From NCBI GenBank assembly GCA_020027805.1, contig JAHKKQ010000039.1, positions 1 to 20,071 of the forward strand: a DNA stretch of 20,071 nt, in the 5' to 3' direction. A model generated the notes under the pieces. The model was not told the origin of the DNA. It saw nothing but the letters and a program-made list of their open reading frames with translations, and did no database searches. Every line of letters starts with the position of its first letter. Position 1 is the stretch's first letter. The position numbers and the translations under genes were made by a program. Shown in pieces: positions 14,009 to 20,071 of the stretch. The stretch comes from Candidatus Dadabacteria bacterium (GTDB lineage Bacteria > Desulfobacterota_D > UBA1144 > Nemesobacterales > UBA2774).

Positions 14009-15324
14009 ATAGAAATATAGGCGCTATTCCTAGAATACCTGAGCTTAATAAGCGTCTTCTTTTCACGGCCCTAATGCTTGTGGTATACAGGCTGGGAGTC
14101 TTTGTTCCGATACCCGGAATAGACCCCGAGCAAATACTCAAACTATTCGAACAGACTAAGGGTACGATCTTTGACATATTGAATATGTTTTCAGGCGGCG
14201 CGCTCGAAAGAGCGTCGGTATTCGCTCTCGGCGTCATGCCCTATATTACCTCATCGATTATCATGTCCCTTCTGGTAAAGGCTTTCCCGTCACTCGAGGC
14301 GATGCAGAAGGAAGGAGAGGCCGGCAGAAGAAAAATAAATCAGTACTCGCGTTACGGCACGGTGCTGATCTGTCTCGTACAGGGCTTCATGCTCGCGATT
14401 ACCCTTGAGGGCGGCGTAGGCTCGGGCGCTACGGTGGTAAAGGAAGCCGGATGGACTTTCAGGATCATGACTGTGCTCACACTTACCGCGGGCTCTCTAT
14501 TCGTAATGTGGATCGGTGAGCAGATAACCGAGCGGGGCATTGGGAACGGCATTTCTCTCATCATAGCCGCATCGATTATAGTCGGTTTGCCGGGCGGGTT
14601 ATGGAATATTGTAAGGCTCATAAACACGGGCGAAATGACCGTATTCGGGGTCGTGCTCATATTCATCCTGCTTGTGCTTATAGTAGGGTTTATAGTATTT
14701 GTCGAGAGGTCATACAGGAAGATACCCGTCCAGTACCCGAGGAGGGTCGTCGGGAGAAAGGTGTTCGGGGGACAGTCTTCGCACCTTCCGCTCAAAACGA
14801 ATACGGCAGGGGTTATCCCCCCCATTTTCGCGTCCTCGCTTCTCATATTCCCGGCTACGATTCTCACTTTCATTAACGTACCGTTCCTGAGAAACATGTC
14901 GGATTTATTATTTCAAAATATAATTGTGTATAATATTATATTCGCCGGCCTGATAATCTTTTTCGCGTACTTCTATACGGCGATCATATATAACCCTGAC
15001 GATTTGGCTGACAATTTGAGAAAGAACGGGGGTTTTATTCCGGGTATCAGGCCGGGCAAGAAAACGTCCGAATACATCGACAGAATTCTCGGAAGAATTA
15101 CTTTTATCGGGGCTATATACGTAGCCTTTGTTTGCGTAATACCCACTTTTCTCCAGCGGGAGCCGTTCAATCTGCCGTTCTATTTCGGGGGAACATCCCT
15201 TTTGATCGTGGTGGGAGTGACGCTCGACTTCGTTCAGCAGGTCGAGTCCTTCCTTATCACGCATAGTTATGAGGGTTTTGTCAGAAAGAAAGGTATGAAG
15301 GGGCCCAGGAGATATAACGTTTGA
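14005..15324 (+). CDS. secY: Protein translocase subunit SecY
   Basis: Central channel of the SecYEG translocon in the inner membrane. The 439-residue protein has about ten hydrophobic segments, the first at about 18-38. The cytoplasmic loop with VERSYRKIPVQYPRR and the later loop GGFIPGIRPGKKTSEYID (the ribosome/SecA-contact loop) are typical, as is the ending SYEGFVRKKGMKGPRRY. ATG at 14005 overlaps the rplO stop; GGTAAGG lies just upstream. SecE and SecG are not in the window. Complete. Confidence 0.97.
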   Translation: MNRNIGAIPRIPELNKRLLFTALMLVVYRLGVFVPIPGIDPEQILKLFEQTKGTIFDILNMFSGGALERASVFALGVMPYITSSIIMSLLVKAFPSLEAMQKEGEAGRRKINQYSRYGTVLICLVQGFMLAITLEGGVGSGATVVKEAGWTFRIMTVLTLTAGSLFVMWIGEQITERGIGNGISLIIAASIIVGLPGGLWNIVRLINTGEMTVFGVVLIFILLVLIVGFIVFVERSYRKIPVQYPRRVVGRKVFGGQSSHLPLKTNTAGVIPPIFASSLLIFPATILTFINVPFLRNMSDLLFQNIIVYNIIFAGLIIFFAYFYTAIIYNPDDLADNLRKNGGFIPGIRPGKKTSEYIDRILGRITFIGAIYVAFVCVIPTFLQREPFNLPFYFGGTSLLIVVGVTLDFVQQVESFLITHSYEGFVRKKGMKGPRRYNV

Positions 15325-15339
15325 GACCGGAGTCATTGA

Positions 15340-15912
15340 ATGAGATTGATTTTATTTGGTCCGCCCGGTGCAGGGAAAGGGACACAGGCGAAGAAAATAA
15401 CGGATAAATACATGACGGCTCACATTTCGACAGGTGATATGCTCAGGGCTGCCGTGAGAAACGGTACCGAGCTCGGTATTTTAGCGAATTCCTACATGGA
15501 AAAGGGTGAGCTTGTTCCGGACGGAGTGGTCATCGGGATCATTAAGGACAGGATCGCCGACAAAGACGCCCGCAGCGGTTTCATGCTGGACGGCTTCCCC
15601 CGCACTGTCCCTCAGGCCGAGGCCCTCTCGGAGATGCTGAATTCCGAGGGGAAGACGATCGATGCCGTCGTATCCATCGAAGTTGCGGATGAAGAAATAG
15701 TGAACAGAATACTCGAACGCCAAAAAATAGAAGGACGAAAAGACGATACGGAAGACGTGGTCAGGAACAGACTCAAAGTCTACCGCAGCCAGACCGAGCC
15801 CTTGAAATCTTATTATGCGGAGGAAGGGGTATTGTTCGAGGTCGACGGCATGGGTTCAATAGACGATGTCTTCGGAAGGATTGACAGGGTTTTATCGGAA
15901 TTGAATGCATGA
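15340..15912 (+). CDS. adk: Adenylate kinase, short-LID form
   Basis: Interconverts AMP, ADP and ATP in the cytoplasm. The P-loop GPPGAGKGT is at 7-15, the AMP-site ISTGDMLR begins at 29, DGFPRT at 84-89, and the GRKDDTEDVVRNRLKVY region (132-148) carries the closing arginines. At 190 residues it lacks the roughly 25-30 residue LID insert and its possible zinc cysteines, a short form known in other phyla, so this looks natural rather than deleted. It lies between secY and map as in many bacteria; 4-nt overlap with map. Confidence 0.96.
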   Translation: MRLILFGPPGAGKGTQAKKITDKYMTAHISTGDMLRAAVRNGTELGILANSYMEKGELVPDGVVIGIIKDRIADKDARSGFMLDGFPRTVPQAEALSEMLNSEGKTIDAVVSIEVADEEIVNRILERQKIEGRKDDTEDVVRNRLKVYRSQTEPLKSYYAEEGVLFEVDGMGSIDDVFGRIDRVLSELNA

Positions 15913-16667
15913 TTTATTTAAAGAGCAAGGAAGAAATAGATAAGATGCGGAGCGCTGCTCAGGTGGTCGTAGAGGCCTTGGAAAAGCTCAAGGAAAACGT
16001 GGTGCCGGGGGTATCGACGTGGGACCTCGACCGGATGGCCGAAGAGCTCGCAATAAAGAAAGGAGCGAAGCCAGCGTTCAAGGGCTACTCCAACTACCCC
16101 GCGTCTGTATGTTTCGCGGTCAACGACGAAGTCGTCCACGGGATACCTTCTAAAAAGAAGATACTCAAGGAAGGGGACATCGTGGGCCTCGATTTCGGGG
16201 TTAGTCTCGAGGGTTATTACGGTGATTCCGCGATAACGGTGCCCGTAGGCGACGTATCCTCTCTGGCTCAGAAGCTTCTGGCCGTTACGAAAGAATCTCT
16301 GAACAGGGGGATCGCCGAGGCTTATCCCGGCAACAGGCTTTTCGATATTTCGGGGGCTATACAGACTTATGTGGAGGAAGAGGGTTTTTCCATAGTGAGG
16401 TCCTTTGTCGGTCACGGGATCGGAAGGAAGCTGCACGAAGACCCTCAGGTCCCGAATTTCGTGCCCGAGAACGGGAGCCATGGAAAGGGGATAAAATTAA
16501 AGCCGGGCATGGTGATTGCGATAGAACCGATGGTCAACGTCGGGAGGCCCGATATCAAGATTTTAAACGACGGCTGGACGGCTGTAACCGTCGATGGAAC
16601 TCTGTCGGCTCATTTCGAGCATACTGTTGCAGTTACGGATGAAGGTCCGGTTGTGCTGACTCAATAA
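15909..16667 (+). CDS. map: Methionine aminopeptidase, type I
   Basis: Removes the initiator Met from new proteins. The 252-residue protein has all five metal ligands of the family: Asp95 and Asp106 (GLDFGV...YYGDSA), His169 (GHGIGRKLHE), Glu206 (AIEPM) and Glu237 (FEHT), plus substrate-site His78. It lacks the type II insert and the N-terminal zinc finger of longer forms. The ATG overlaps the adk stop by 4 nt, and infA follows after 11 nt. Confidence 0.97.
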   Translation: MIYLKSKEEIDKMRSAAQVVVEALEKLKENVVPGVSTWDLDRMAEELAIKKGAKPAFKGYSNYPASVCFAVNDEVVHGIPSKKKILKEGDIVGLDFGVSLEGYYGDSAITVPVGDVSSLAQKLLAVTKESLNRGIAEAYPGNRLFDISGAIQTYVEEEGFSIVRSFVGHGIGRKLHEDPQVPNFVPENGSHGKGIKLKPGMVIAIEPMVNVGRPDIKILNDGWTAVTVDGTLSAHFEHTVAVTDEGPVVLTQ

Positions 16668-16678
16668 ACTAAAAAACT

Positions 16679-16900
16679 ATGGTAAAAGAAGAAAGAATAG
16701 AGTTTGAGGGTACGGTAATCGAAGCATTGCCTAATGCAATGTTCAGGGTGGAGATTGACAACGGGCACGAAGTGCTCGCATATGTCTCCGGTAAAATGAG
16801 GACGCGGTTTATACGTATTCTGACGGGGGATAAAGTCAAGCTTGAGCTCTCCCCTTATGACCTTTCGAAAGGCAGAATAACGTACAGGTTAAAAAAATGA
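16679..16900 (+). CDS. infA: Translation initiation factor IF-1
   Basis: Single OB-fold factor that blocks the A site of the 30S subunit during initiation. The 73 residues follow the E. coli protein closely: GTVIEALPNAMFRVEIDNGH, SGKMRTRFIRILTGDKV and LSPYDLSKGRITYR. The ribosome site is poor (AT-rich AAACTAAAAAACT before the ATG), so the start depends on the family match and context. Normal length. Confidence 0.97.
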   Translation: MVKEERIEFEGTVIEALPNAMFRVEIDNGHEVLAYVSGKMRTRFIRILTGDKVKLELSPYDLSKGRITYRLKK

Positions 16901-16918
16901 TTTTGCGGGGAGACTGCA

Positions 16919-17032
16919 GTGAAAGTTAGAGCGTCTGTGAAGAAGATTTGCGAAAAATGCAGGATTATAAAAAGAAAGGGCGTAGTCCGGATTATTTGCA
17001 CGAACAAGAGACATAAACAAAAGCAAGGGTAG
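16919..17032 (+). CDS. rpmJ: 50S ribosomal protein L36
   Basis: Very small 50S protein (37 residues) beginning MKVRASVKKICEKC and containing C11, C14, C27 and H32, the zinc-binding set of the common form. The start is GTG at 16919 after GGGGAG (16906-16911), 18 nt past infA. It is short enough to be missed by many gene callers. Position between infA and rpsM is the standard one. Confidence 0.95.
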   Translation: MKVRASVKKICEKCRIIKRKGVVRIICTNKRHKQKQG

Positions 17033-17044
17033 GAGGGAAGCAGC

Positions 17045-17425
17045 ATGCCCAGAATCTCAGGTGTTGATATACCGCTTAATAAAAGAATCGAAGTAGGACT
17101 GACCTATATATACGGTATCGGGCGCGTGGTATCCAAGGAGATACTCAAGGAAGCCCGTGTGGATATTAATATACAGGCGAAAGACCTTACCGATCAGGAA
17201 GTCGCCGCGATCAGAGAGACGATAGAAAGCAAATACACAGTGGAAGGCGAGCTCAGGAAAGAAATCCAGACCAATATCAAGCGGCTGATCGAGATCGGCT
17301 GTTACAGGGGTGTCAGGCACAGACTCGGACTTCCGGTGCGGGGACAGAAGACAAAATCGAACGCGCGCACGAGGAAAGGACCCCGCGGCACGGCGATCGC
17401 CAAGAAGAAGAAAACAACTAAATAA
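17045..17425 (+). CDS. rpsM: 30S ribosomal protein S13
   Basis: 30S head protein contacting 50S and the P-site tRNA. The 126-residue protein shows PRISGVDIPLNKRIEVGLTYIYGIG, the helical middle, and RGVRHRLGLPVRGQKTKSNARTRKG, all diagnostic (each a family block; residues 2-27 and 89-112). AGGAGGG at 17031-17037 serves the ATG at 17045. First gene of the alpha set. No E. coli-type pseudoknot leader can be judged in the 12-nt gap. Confidence 0.97.
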   Translation: MPRISGVDIPLNKRIEVGLTYIYGIGRVVSKEILKEARVDINIQAKDLTDQEVAAIRETIESKYTVEGELRKEIQTNIKRLIEIGCYRGVRHRLGLPVRGQKTKSNARTRKGPRGTAIAKKKKTTK

Positions 17426-17444
17426 TCTTGTCCGGAGATAAGGG

Positions 17445-17831
17445 ATGGCTGCGAAAAAGAGCGGAAAAAAGAAAACAAGAAAATTTGTAGAGCAGGGAAT
17501 AGTCAATATACAGGCAACATTCAACAATACCATCATTACCATCAGCGACCAGAACGGCAACGTGATTGCCTGGTCGAGCGGCGGAATGAAAGGTTTTAAG
17601 GGGACACGTAAAGGGACGCCGTTCGCGGCGCAGATAGCGGCCGAGGACGCGGCCAAGAAGGCAGCGACAGTAGGGATGAAGAGCGTGTCCGTCTTTGTAA
17701 AAGGGCCGGGTCCGGGCAGGGAGCCCGCCATAAGGTCGCTTCAGGCTTCCGGTCTCAAGATTACGTTCATAAGGGACGTGACGCCGATCCCGCACAACGG
17801 CTGCAGGCCGCCCGGCAGGAGAAGGGTATAA
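17445..17831 (+). CDS. rpsK: 30S ribosomal protein S11
   Basis: 30S platform protein near the Shine-Dalgarno helix. The 128-residue protein has NIQATFNNTIITISD, WSSGGMKGFKGTRKGTPFAAQ and the end RDVTPIPHNGCRPPGRRRV, the S11 signatures. GGAGATAAGGG upstream serves the ATG at 17445. Complete. The 58-nt gap to rpsD is the longest in the alpha set and holds a 9-nt direct repeat. Confidence 0.97.
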   Translation: MAAKKSGKKKTRKFVEQGIVNIQATFNNTIITISDQNGNVIAWSSGGMKGFKGTRKGTPFAAQIAAEDAAKKAATVGMKSVSVFVKGPGPGREPAIRSLQASGLKITFIRDVTPIPHNGCRPPGRRRV

Positions 17832-17889
17832 GATCGCGGATTATTTACTACTGACAATGGTTAAGCATTCCAAGGAGGTTAAGCAGTAA

Positions 17890-18429
17890 ATGGGAAGATA
17901 TACCGGGCCTACTGACAGACTCTCGAGAAGAGAAGGCGTGAACCTTTTCCTAAAAGGCGAGCGGAGCTATAACGGTAAAACTGCCGTGGAGAAAAGACCG
18001 GACCAGGTACCTGGCGAGCACGGCAAGTTTCGCAGCAAATTCTCCGAATTCGGTCTAAGGTTAAGAGAAAAGCAAAAAGTTAAGAGAATGTACGGGATCA
18101 GGGAGAAACAGTTCAGGGGTTATTTCGAAAAGGCTTCGCGGATAAAGGGTGTCACAGGCACCATTCTTATCTCGATGCTCGAAATGAGGCTTGATAACGT
18201 AATCTACCGTCTCTGTTTCGGCAGCTCCAGAAGCGACGCCAGGCAGATCGTGAGCCATGCCCATGTGATGGTCAACGCCCTTGAATTCAATTCGAGAAGA
18301 GGGGTTCCCGATTGGCTCGAGCTCGACGAAGAAAATTACAGGGGCACCGTGCTCAGAGTGCCTGCGAGGGACGACGTAACGTTTCCGATAGATGAACAGC
18401 TCATCGTCGAATTTTATTCGAGGGTATAG
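17890..18429 (+). CDS. rpsD: 30S ribosomal protein S4 with an internal deletion
   Basis: S4 nucleates 16S rRNA assembly of the 30S body. The 179-residue protein is about 30 shorter than usual. The N-terminal (cysteine-free) domain, the SRSDARQIVSHAHVMVN helix-turn of the S4 domain and the end TFPIDEQLIVEFYSR are all present. After Asn129 (VMVN) the sequence jumps to ALEFNSRRGVPDWLELD, which in other S4 proteins lies about 31 residues further on; the GxRVxxPSYxVxPGD part of the RNA-binding domain is absent. The frame is kept. Ribosome site AAGGAGGT at 17872-17879. A real variant, a damaged copy, or an assembly deletion. Confidence 0.94.
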   Translation: MGRYTGPTDRLSRREGVNLFLKGERSYNGKTAVEKRPDQVPGEHGKFRSKFSEFGLRLREKQKVKRMYGIREKQFRGYFEKASRIKGVTGTILISMLEMRLDNVIYRLCFGSSRSDARQIVSHAHVMVNALEFNSRRGVPDWLELDEENYRGTVLRVPARDDVTFPIDEQLIVEFYSRV

Positions 18430-18477
18430 AGTTACAGCTGTAAAATTGTGTTCAGTTCCGAAAACGGAGGGAACAAG

Positions 18478-19509
18478 GTGAAGGATTTTCAAAAAAACTG
18501 GCAAGATCTCATTAAACCCAAAAGGATAGAGAAGGAAGAAAAGAGCTCTTCTCCCTTTTACGCGAAATTCGTATGCGAACCGCTGGAACGCGGATACGGA
18601 GTTACGCTGGGGAATGCGTTAAGAAGGGTGCTGCTGTCCTCGATCCAGGGGCCGGCCGTTACTTCTATCAAGATAGATGGAGTCTTGCACGAGTTTTCAT
18701 CCATCCCCGGGGTGAAAGAGGACGTAACGGAGATAATACTCAACCTTAAGGGCCTAGAGCTGAAAATGCACACATACGAGCCGCAGACCATTCGTGTCAG
18801 CGGACAGGGGGAATGCGACATTAAGGCCGGGGACATCACTACCGGTCATAATGTCGAGATACTTAACCCGAATCACCACATCGCTACGCTCGCCGAAGGG
18901 GCAAAGCTCGAGATGGAGATGAGGGTCGATATGGGCAGGGGCTACGAGCCCGTCGAGAGACGCGGGGAGCTTCAGGGCACGATAGGGGTAATCCCGATCG
19001 ACTCCCTGTTCTCGCCGATAAGAAAAGTCAATTATGCGGTCACCAACTCCAGGGTGGGCAGGCGTACGGATTACCAGAGGCTCACGCTCGAGATCTGGTC
19101 GAACGGCACCATATTCCCCGAGGATGCCCTCGCGTACGCTTCAAAGATAATTAAACACATGCTTTCGGTCTTCATTAATTTCGACGAAGCCGAGGTGGAC
19201 GAAGTGCCCGAAAGCGAGGACAAGCAGGAAATAAAAGGGACCGAGGATATACTCTTCAACACTATCGAGGAAATGGACCTATCGGCGAGGTCACTGAACT
19301 GCTTGAGAAAGGCCGGCGTCGAGTATACCGGCGACTTGATTCAGAAGACCGAGGAAGACCTCCTGAATCTGGAGAATTTCGGCAAGCGTTCTCTCTACGA
19401 GATAAAGGAGAGGCTCGTGGAAATGGGCCTCGGCCTCGGCCTCAAGATAGATCAGGACGTCTTTAATAACGAGAAAGCAAAGCGCGGTGAGAAGATAGTT
19501 TCTCAATAA
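18478..19509 (+). CDS. rpoA: RNA polymerase subunit alpha
   Basis: Dimerises to start RNA polymerase assembly; its C-terminal domain binds UP elements and activators. The 343-residue protein has the N-terminal block LERGYGVTLGNALRRVLLSS (residues 36-55), the GRGYEPVE stretch, NGTIFPEDAL, and the C-terminal helix-hairpin domain LSARSLNCLRKAG with Arg271 matching E. coli Arg265, then NFGKRSLYEIKERL. GTG at 18478 lies 6 nt after GGAGGG (18466-18471); an in-frame GTG at 18448 would add ten residues and is less likely. Complete. Confidence 0.97.
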   Translation: MKDFQKNWQDLIKPKRIEKEEKSSSPFYAKFVCEPLERGYGVTLGNALRRVLLSSIQGPAVTSIKIDGVLHEFSSIPGVKEDVTEIILNLKGLELKMHTYEPQTIRVSGQGECDIKAGDITTGHNVEILNPNHHIATLAEGAKLEMEMRVDMGRGYEPVERRGELQGTIGVIPIDSLFSPIRKVNYAVTNSRVGRRTDYQRLTLEIWSNGTIFPEDALAYASKIIKHMLSVFINFDEAEVDEVPESEDKQEIKGTEDILFNTIEEMDLSARSLNCLRKAGVEYTGDLIQKTEEDLLNLENFGKRSLYEIKERLVEMGLGLGLKIDQDVFNNEKAKRGEKIVSQ

Positions 19510-19539
19510 CGATTTGCGTAGAGAACCGGAGACAGCATT

Positions 19540-20071
19540 ATGAGACATAAACGAGTCGGACGTAAACTCGGAGTTACTACAAAACACAGAAAAGCCATGT
19601 TCCGCAATATGGTCACGGATTTGTTCCGTTTCGACAGGATAAAGACGACCGACATGAAGGCTAAAGAGCTCAGGAGAATTGCGGAAAAAATGATTACCCT
19701 CGCGAAAGAGGGGACGCTCCACAAAAGAAGGCAGGCAGCGGCCTACATACGCGATAATGAGGTCCTGAAAAAACTTTTCGATGTGATCGCAGCCAAATTC
19801 AAGGACCGCCCGGGCGGTTATACCAGAATCATAAAGCTCGGATTCAGAAAAGGCGACAACACCGCGGTTTCCTTAATCGAGCTCGTAGAAGAGGAATATA
19901 AACCGGCAAAGAAAAAGAAGACGTCTCCCAAGAAGGAGCAGCCGAACGCAGCGGAGACCGCGGCCAAGGGAAAACCGAAGGCCAGGAGCTCAAAAAAGGA
20001 ATCCGCCGAAGAGCTTGGGCTAATCGAAGAGGGCAAGGCGGCGGCTGGAGCGGCCGTGCCCGGGCCTGACC
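19540..20071 (+). CDS. rplQ: 50S ribosomal protein L17, cut by the window edge, with a long C-terminal tail
   Basis: Tunnel-exit 50S protein, last gene of the alpha operon. ATG at 19540 (GGAGA just upstream) starts MRHKRVGRKLGVTTKHRKAM, followed by RIKTTDMKAKELRRIAEKMIT and the closing block RPGGYTRIIKLGFRKGDNTAVSLIELV (about 90-116), so the full usual L17 core is present. From about residue 119 there is a Lys/Ala/Glu/Pro-rich tail of at least 59 residues that has not ended at 20071. No stop codon is in the window. The core is certain; the tail's length and role are not. Confidence 0.95.
   Translation, partial: MRHKRVGRKLGVTTKHRKAMFRNMVTDLFRFDRIKTTDMKAKELRRIAEKMITLAKEGTLHKRRQAAAYIRDNEVLKKLFDVIAAKFKDRPGGYTRIIKLGFRKGDNTAVSLIELVEEEYKPAKKKKTSPKKEQPNAAETAAKGKPKARSSKKESAEELGLIEEGKAAAGAAVPGPD

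Noticed and set aside
15700..15790. A third in-frame deletion, in adk
   Set aside because: The short LID loop matches natural short adenylate kinases of other phyla, so no loss needs to be assumed.
1..20071. CRISPR arrays, insertion sequences, phage genes, toxin-antitoxin or defence genes
   Set aside because: None seen. Nearly every base belongs to a housekeeping gene on one strand; the only unexplained stretches are gaps below about 140 nt.

Overview
The window is the translation-gene core of a Gram-negative-type (diderm) bacterium, read entirely on the + strand. An outer-membrane protein gene (bamA, with a C-terminal beta-signal), a Skp/OmpH-type periplasmic chaperone and fabZ at the left end point to a diderm. 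The ribosomal proteins look bacterial and of ordinary length apart from the cases below. Arginine is often AGG/AGA and isoleucine often ATA. The style is deltaproteobacteria-like in a broad sense (Desulfobacterota, Dadabacteria or a relative), but nothing here fixes the phylum.

Layout: (1) 30-3459, bamA-ompH-fabZ, the envelope block, without the lpxD and lpxA genes often found with it. (2) 3484-4039, a good sigma70-type promoter and four tRNAs, Thr(TGT)-Tyr(GTA)-Gly(TCC)-Thr(GGT), in the order of the E. coli thrU-tyrU-glyT-thrT-tufB locus. (3) 4092-5090, a tuf gene that keeps its frame but lacks about 62 codons of the G domain. (4) 5112-10077, the S10 operon (rpsJ, rplC, rplD, rplW, rplB, rpsS, rplV, rpsC, rplP, rpmC, rpsQ). 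(5) 10074-17032, the spc operon (rplN, rplX, rplE, rpsN, rpsH, rplF, rplR, rpsE, rplO, secY, adk, map, infA, rpmJ), without rpmD. (6) 17045-20071, the alpha operon (rpsM, rpsK, rpsD, rpoA, rplQ), with rplQ cut by the window edge.

From rpsJ onward the genes are packed with short gaps or 1-14 nt overlaps. I see no convincing terminator from the tRNA promoter to the right edge, so tRNAs, EF-Tu and the three ribosomal operons may be read as one long unit. Products of this unit build both ribosomal subunits, deliver aminoacyl-tRNA (EF-Tu), start translation (IF-1), remove the initiator Met (Map), insert and secrete proteins (SecY), recycle AMP (Adk) and transcribe (RpoA).

I did not find a new defence, mobile or metabolic system. 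The points that deserve attention are two frame-preserving internal deletions in universal translation genes (EF-Tu, about 62 residues including switch I and the DCPGH motif; S4, about 31 residues in its RNA-binding domain), the join of a tufB-type tRNA leader directly to the S10 operon, the missing rpmD with a hairpin in its place, and a long Lys/Ala-rich tail on L17. Biology and assembly error are both open as explanations for the first three.
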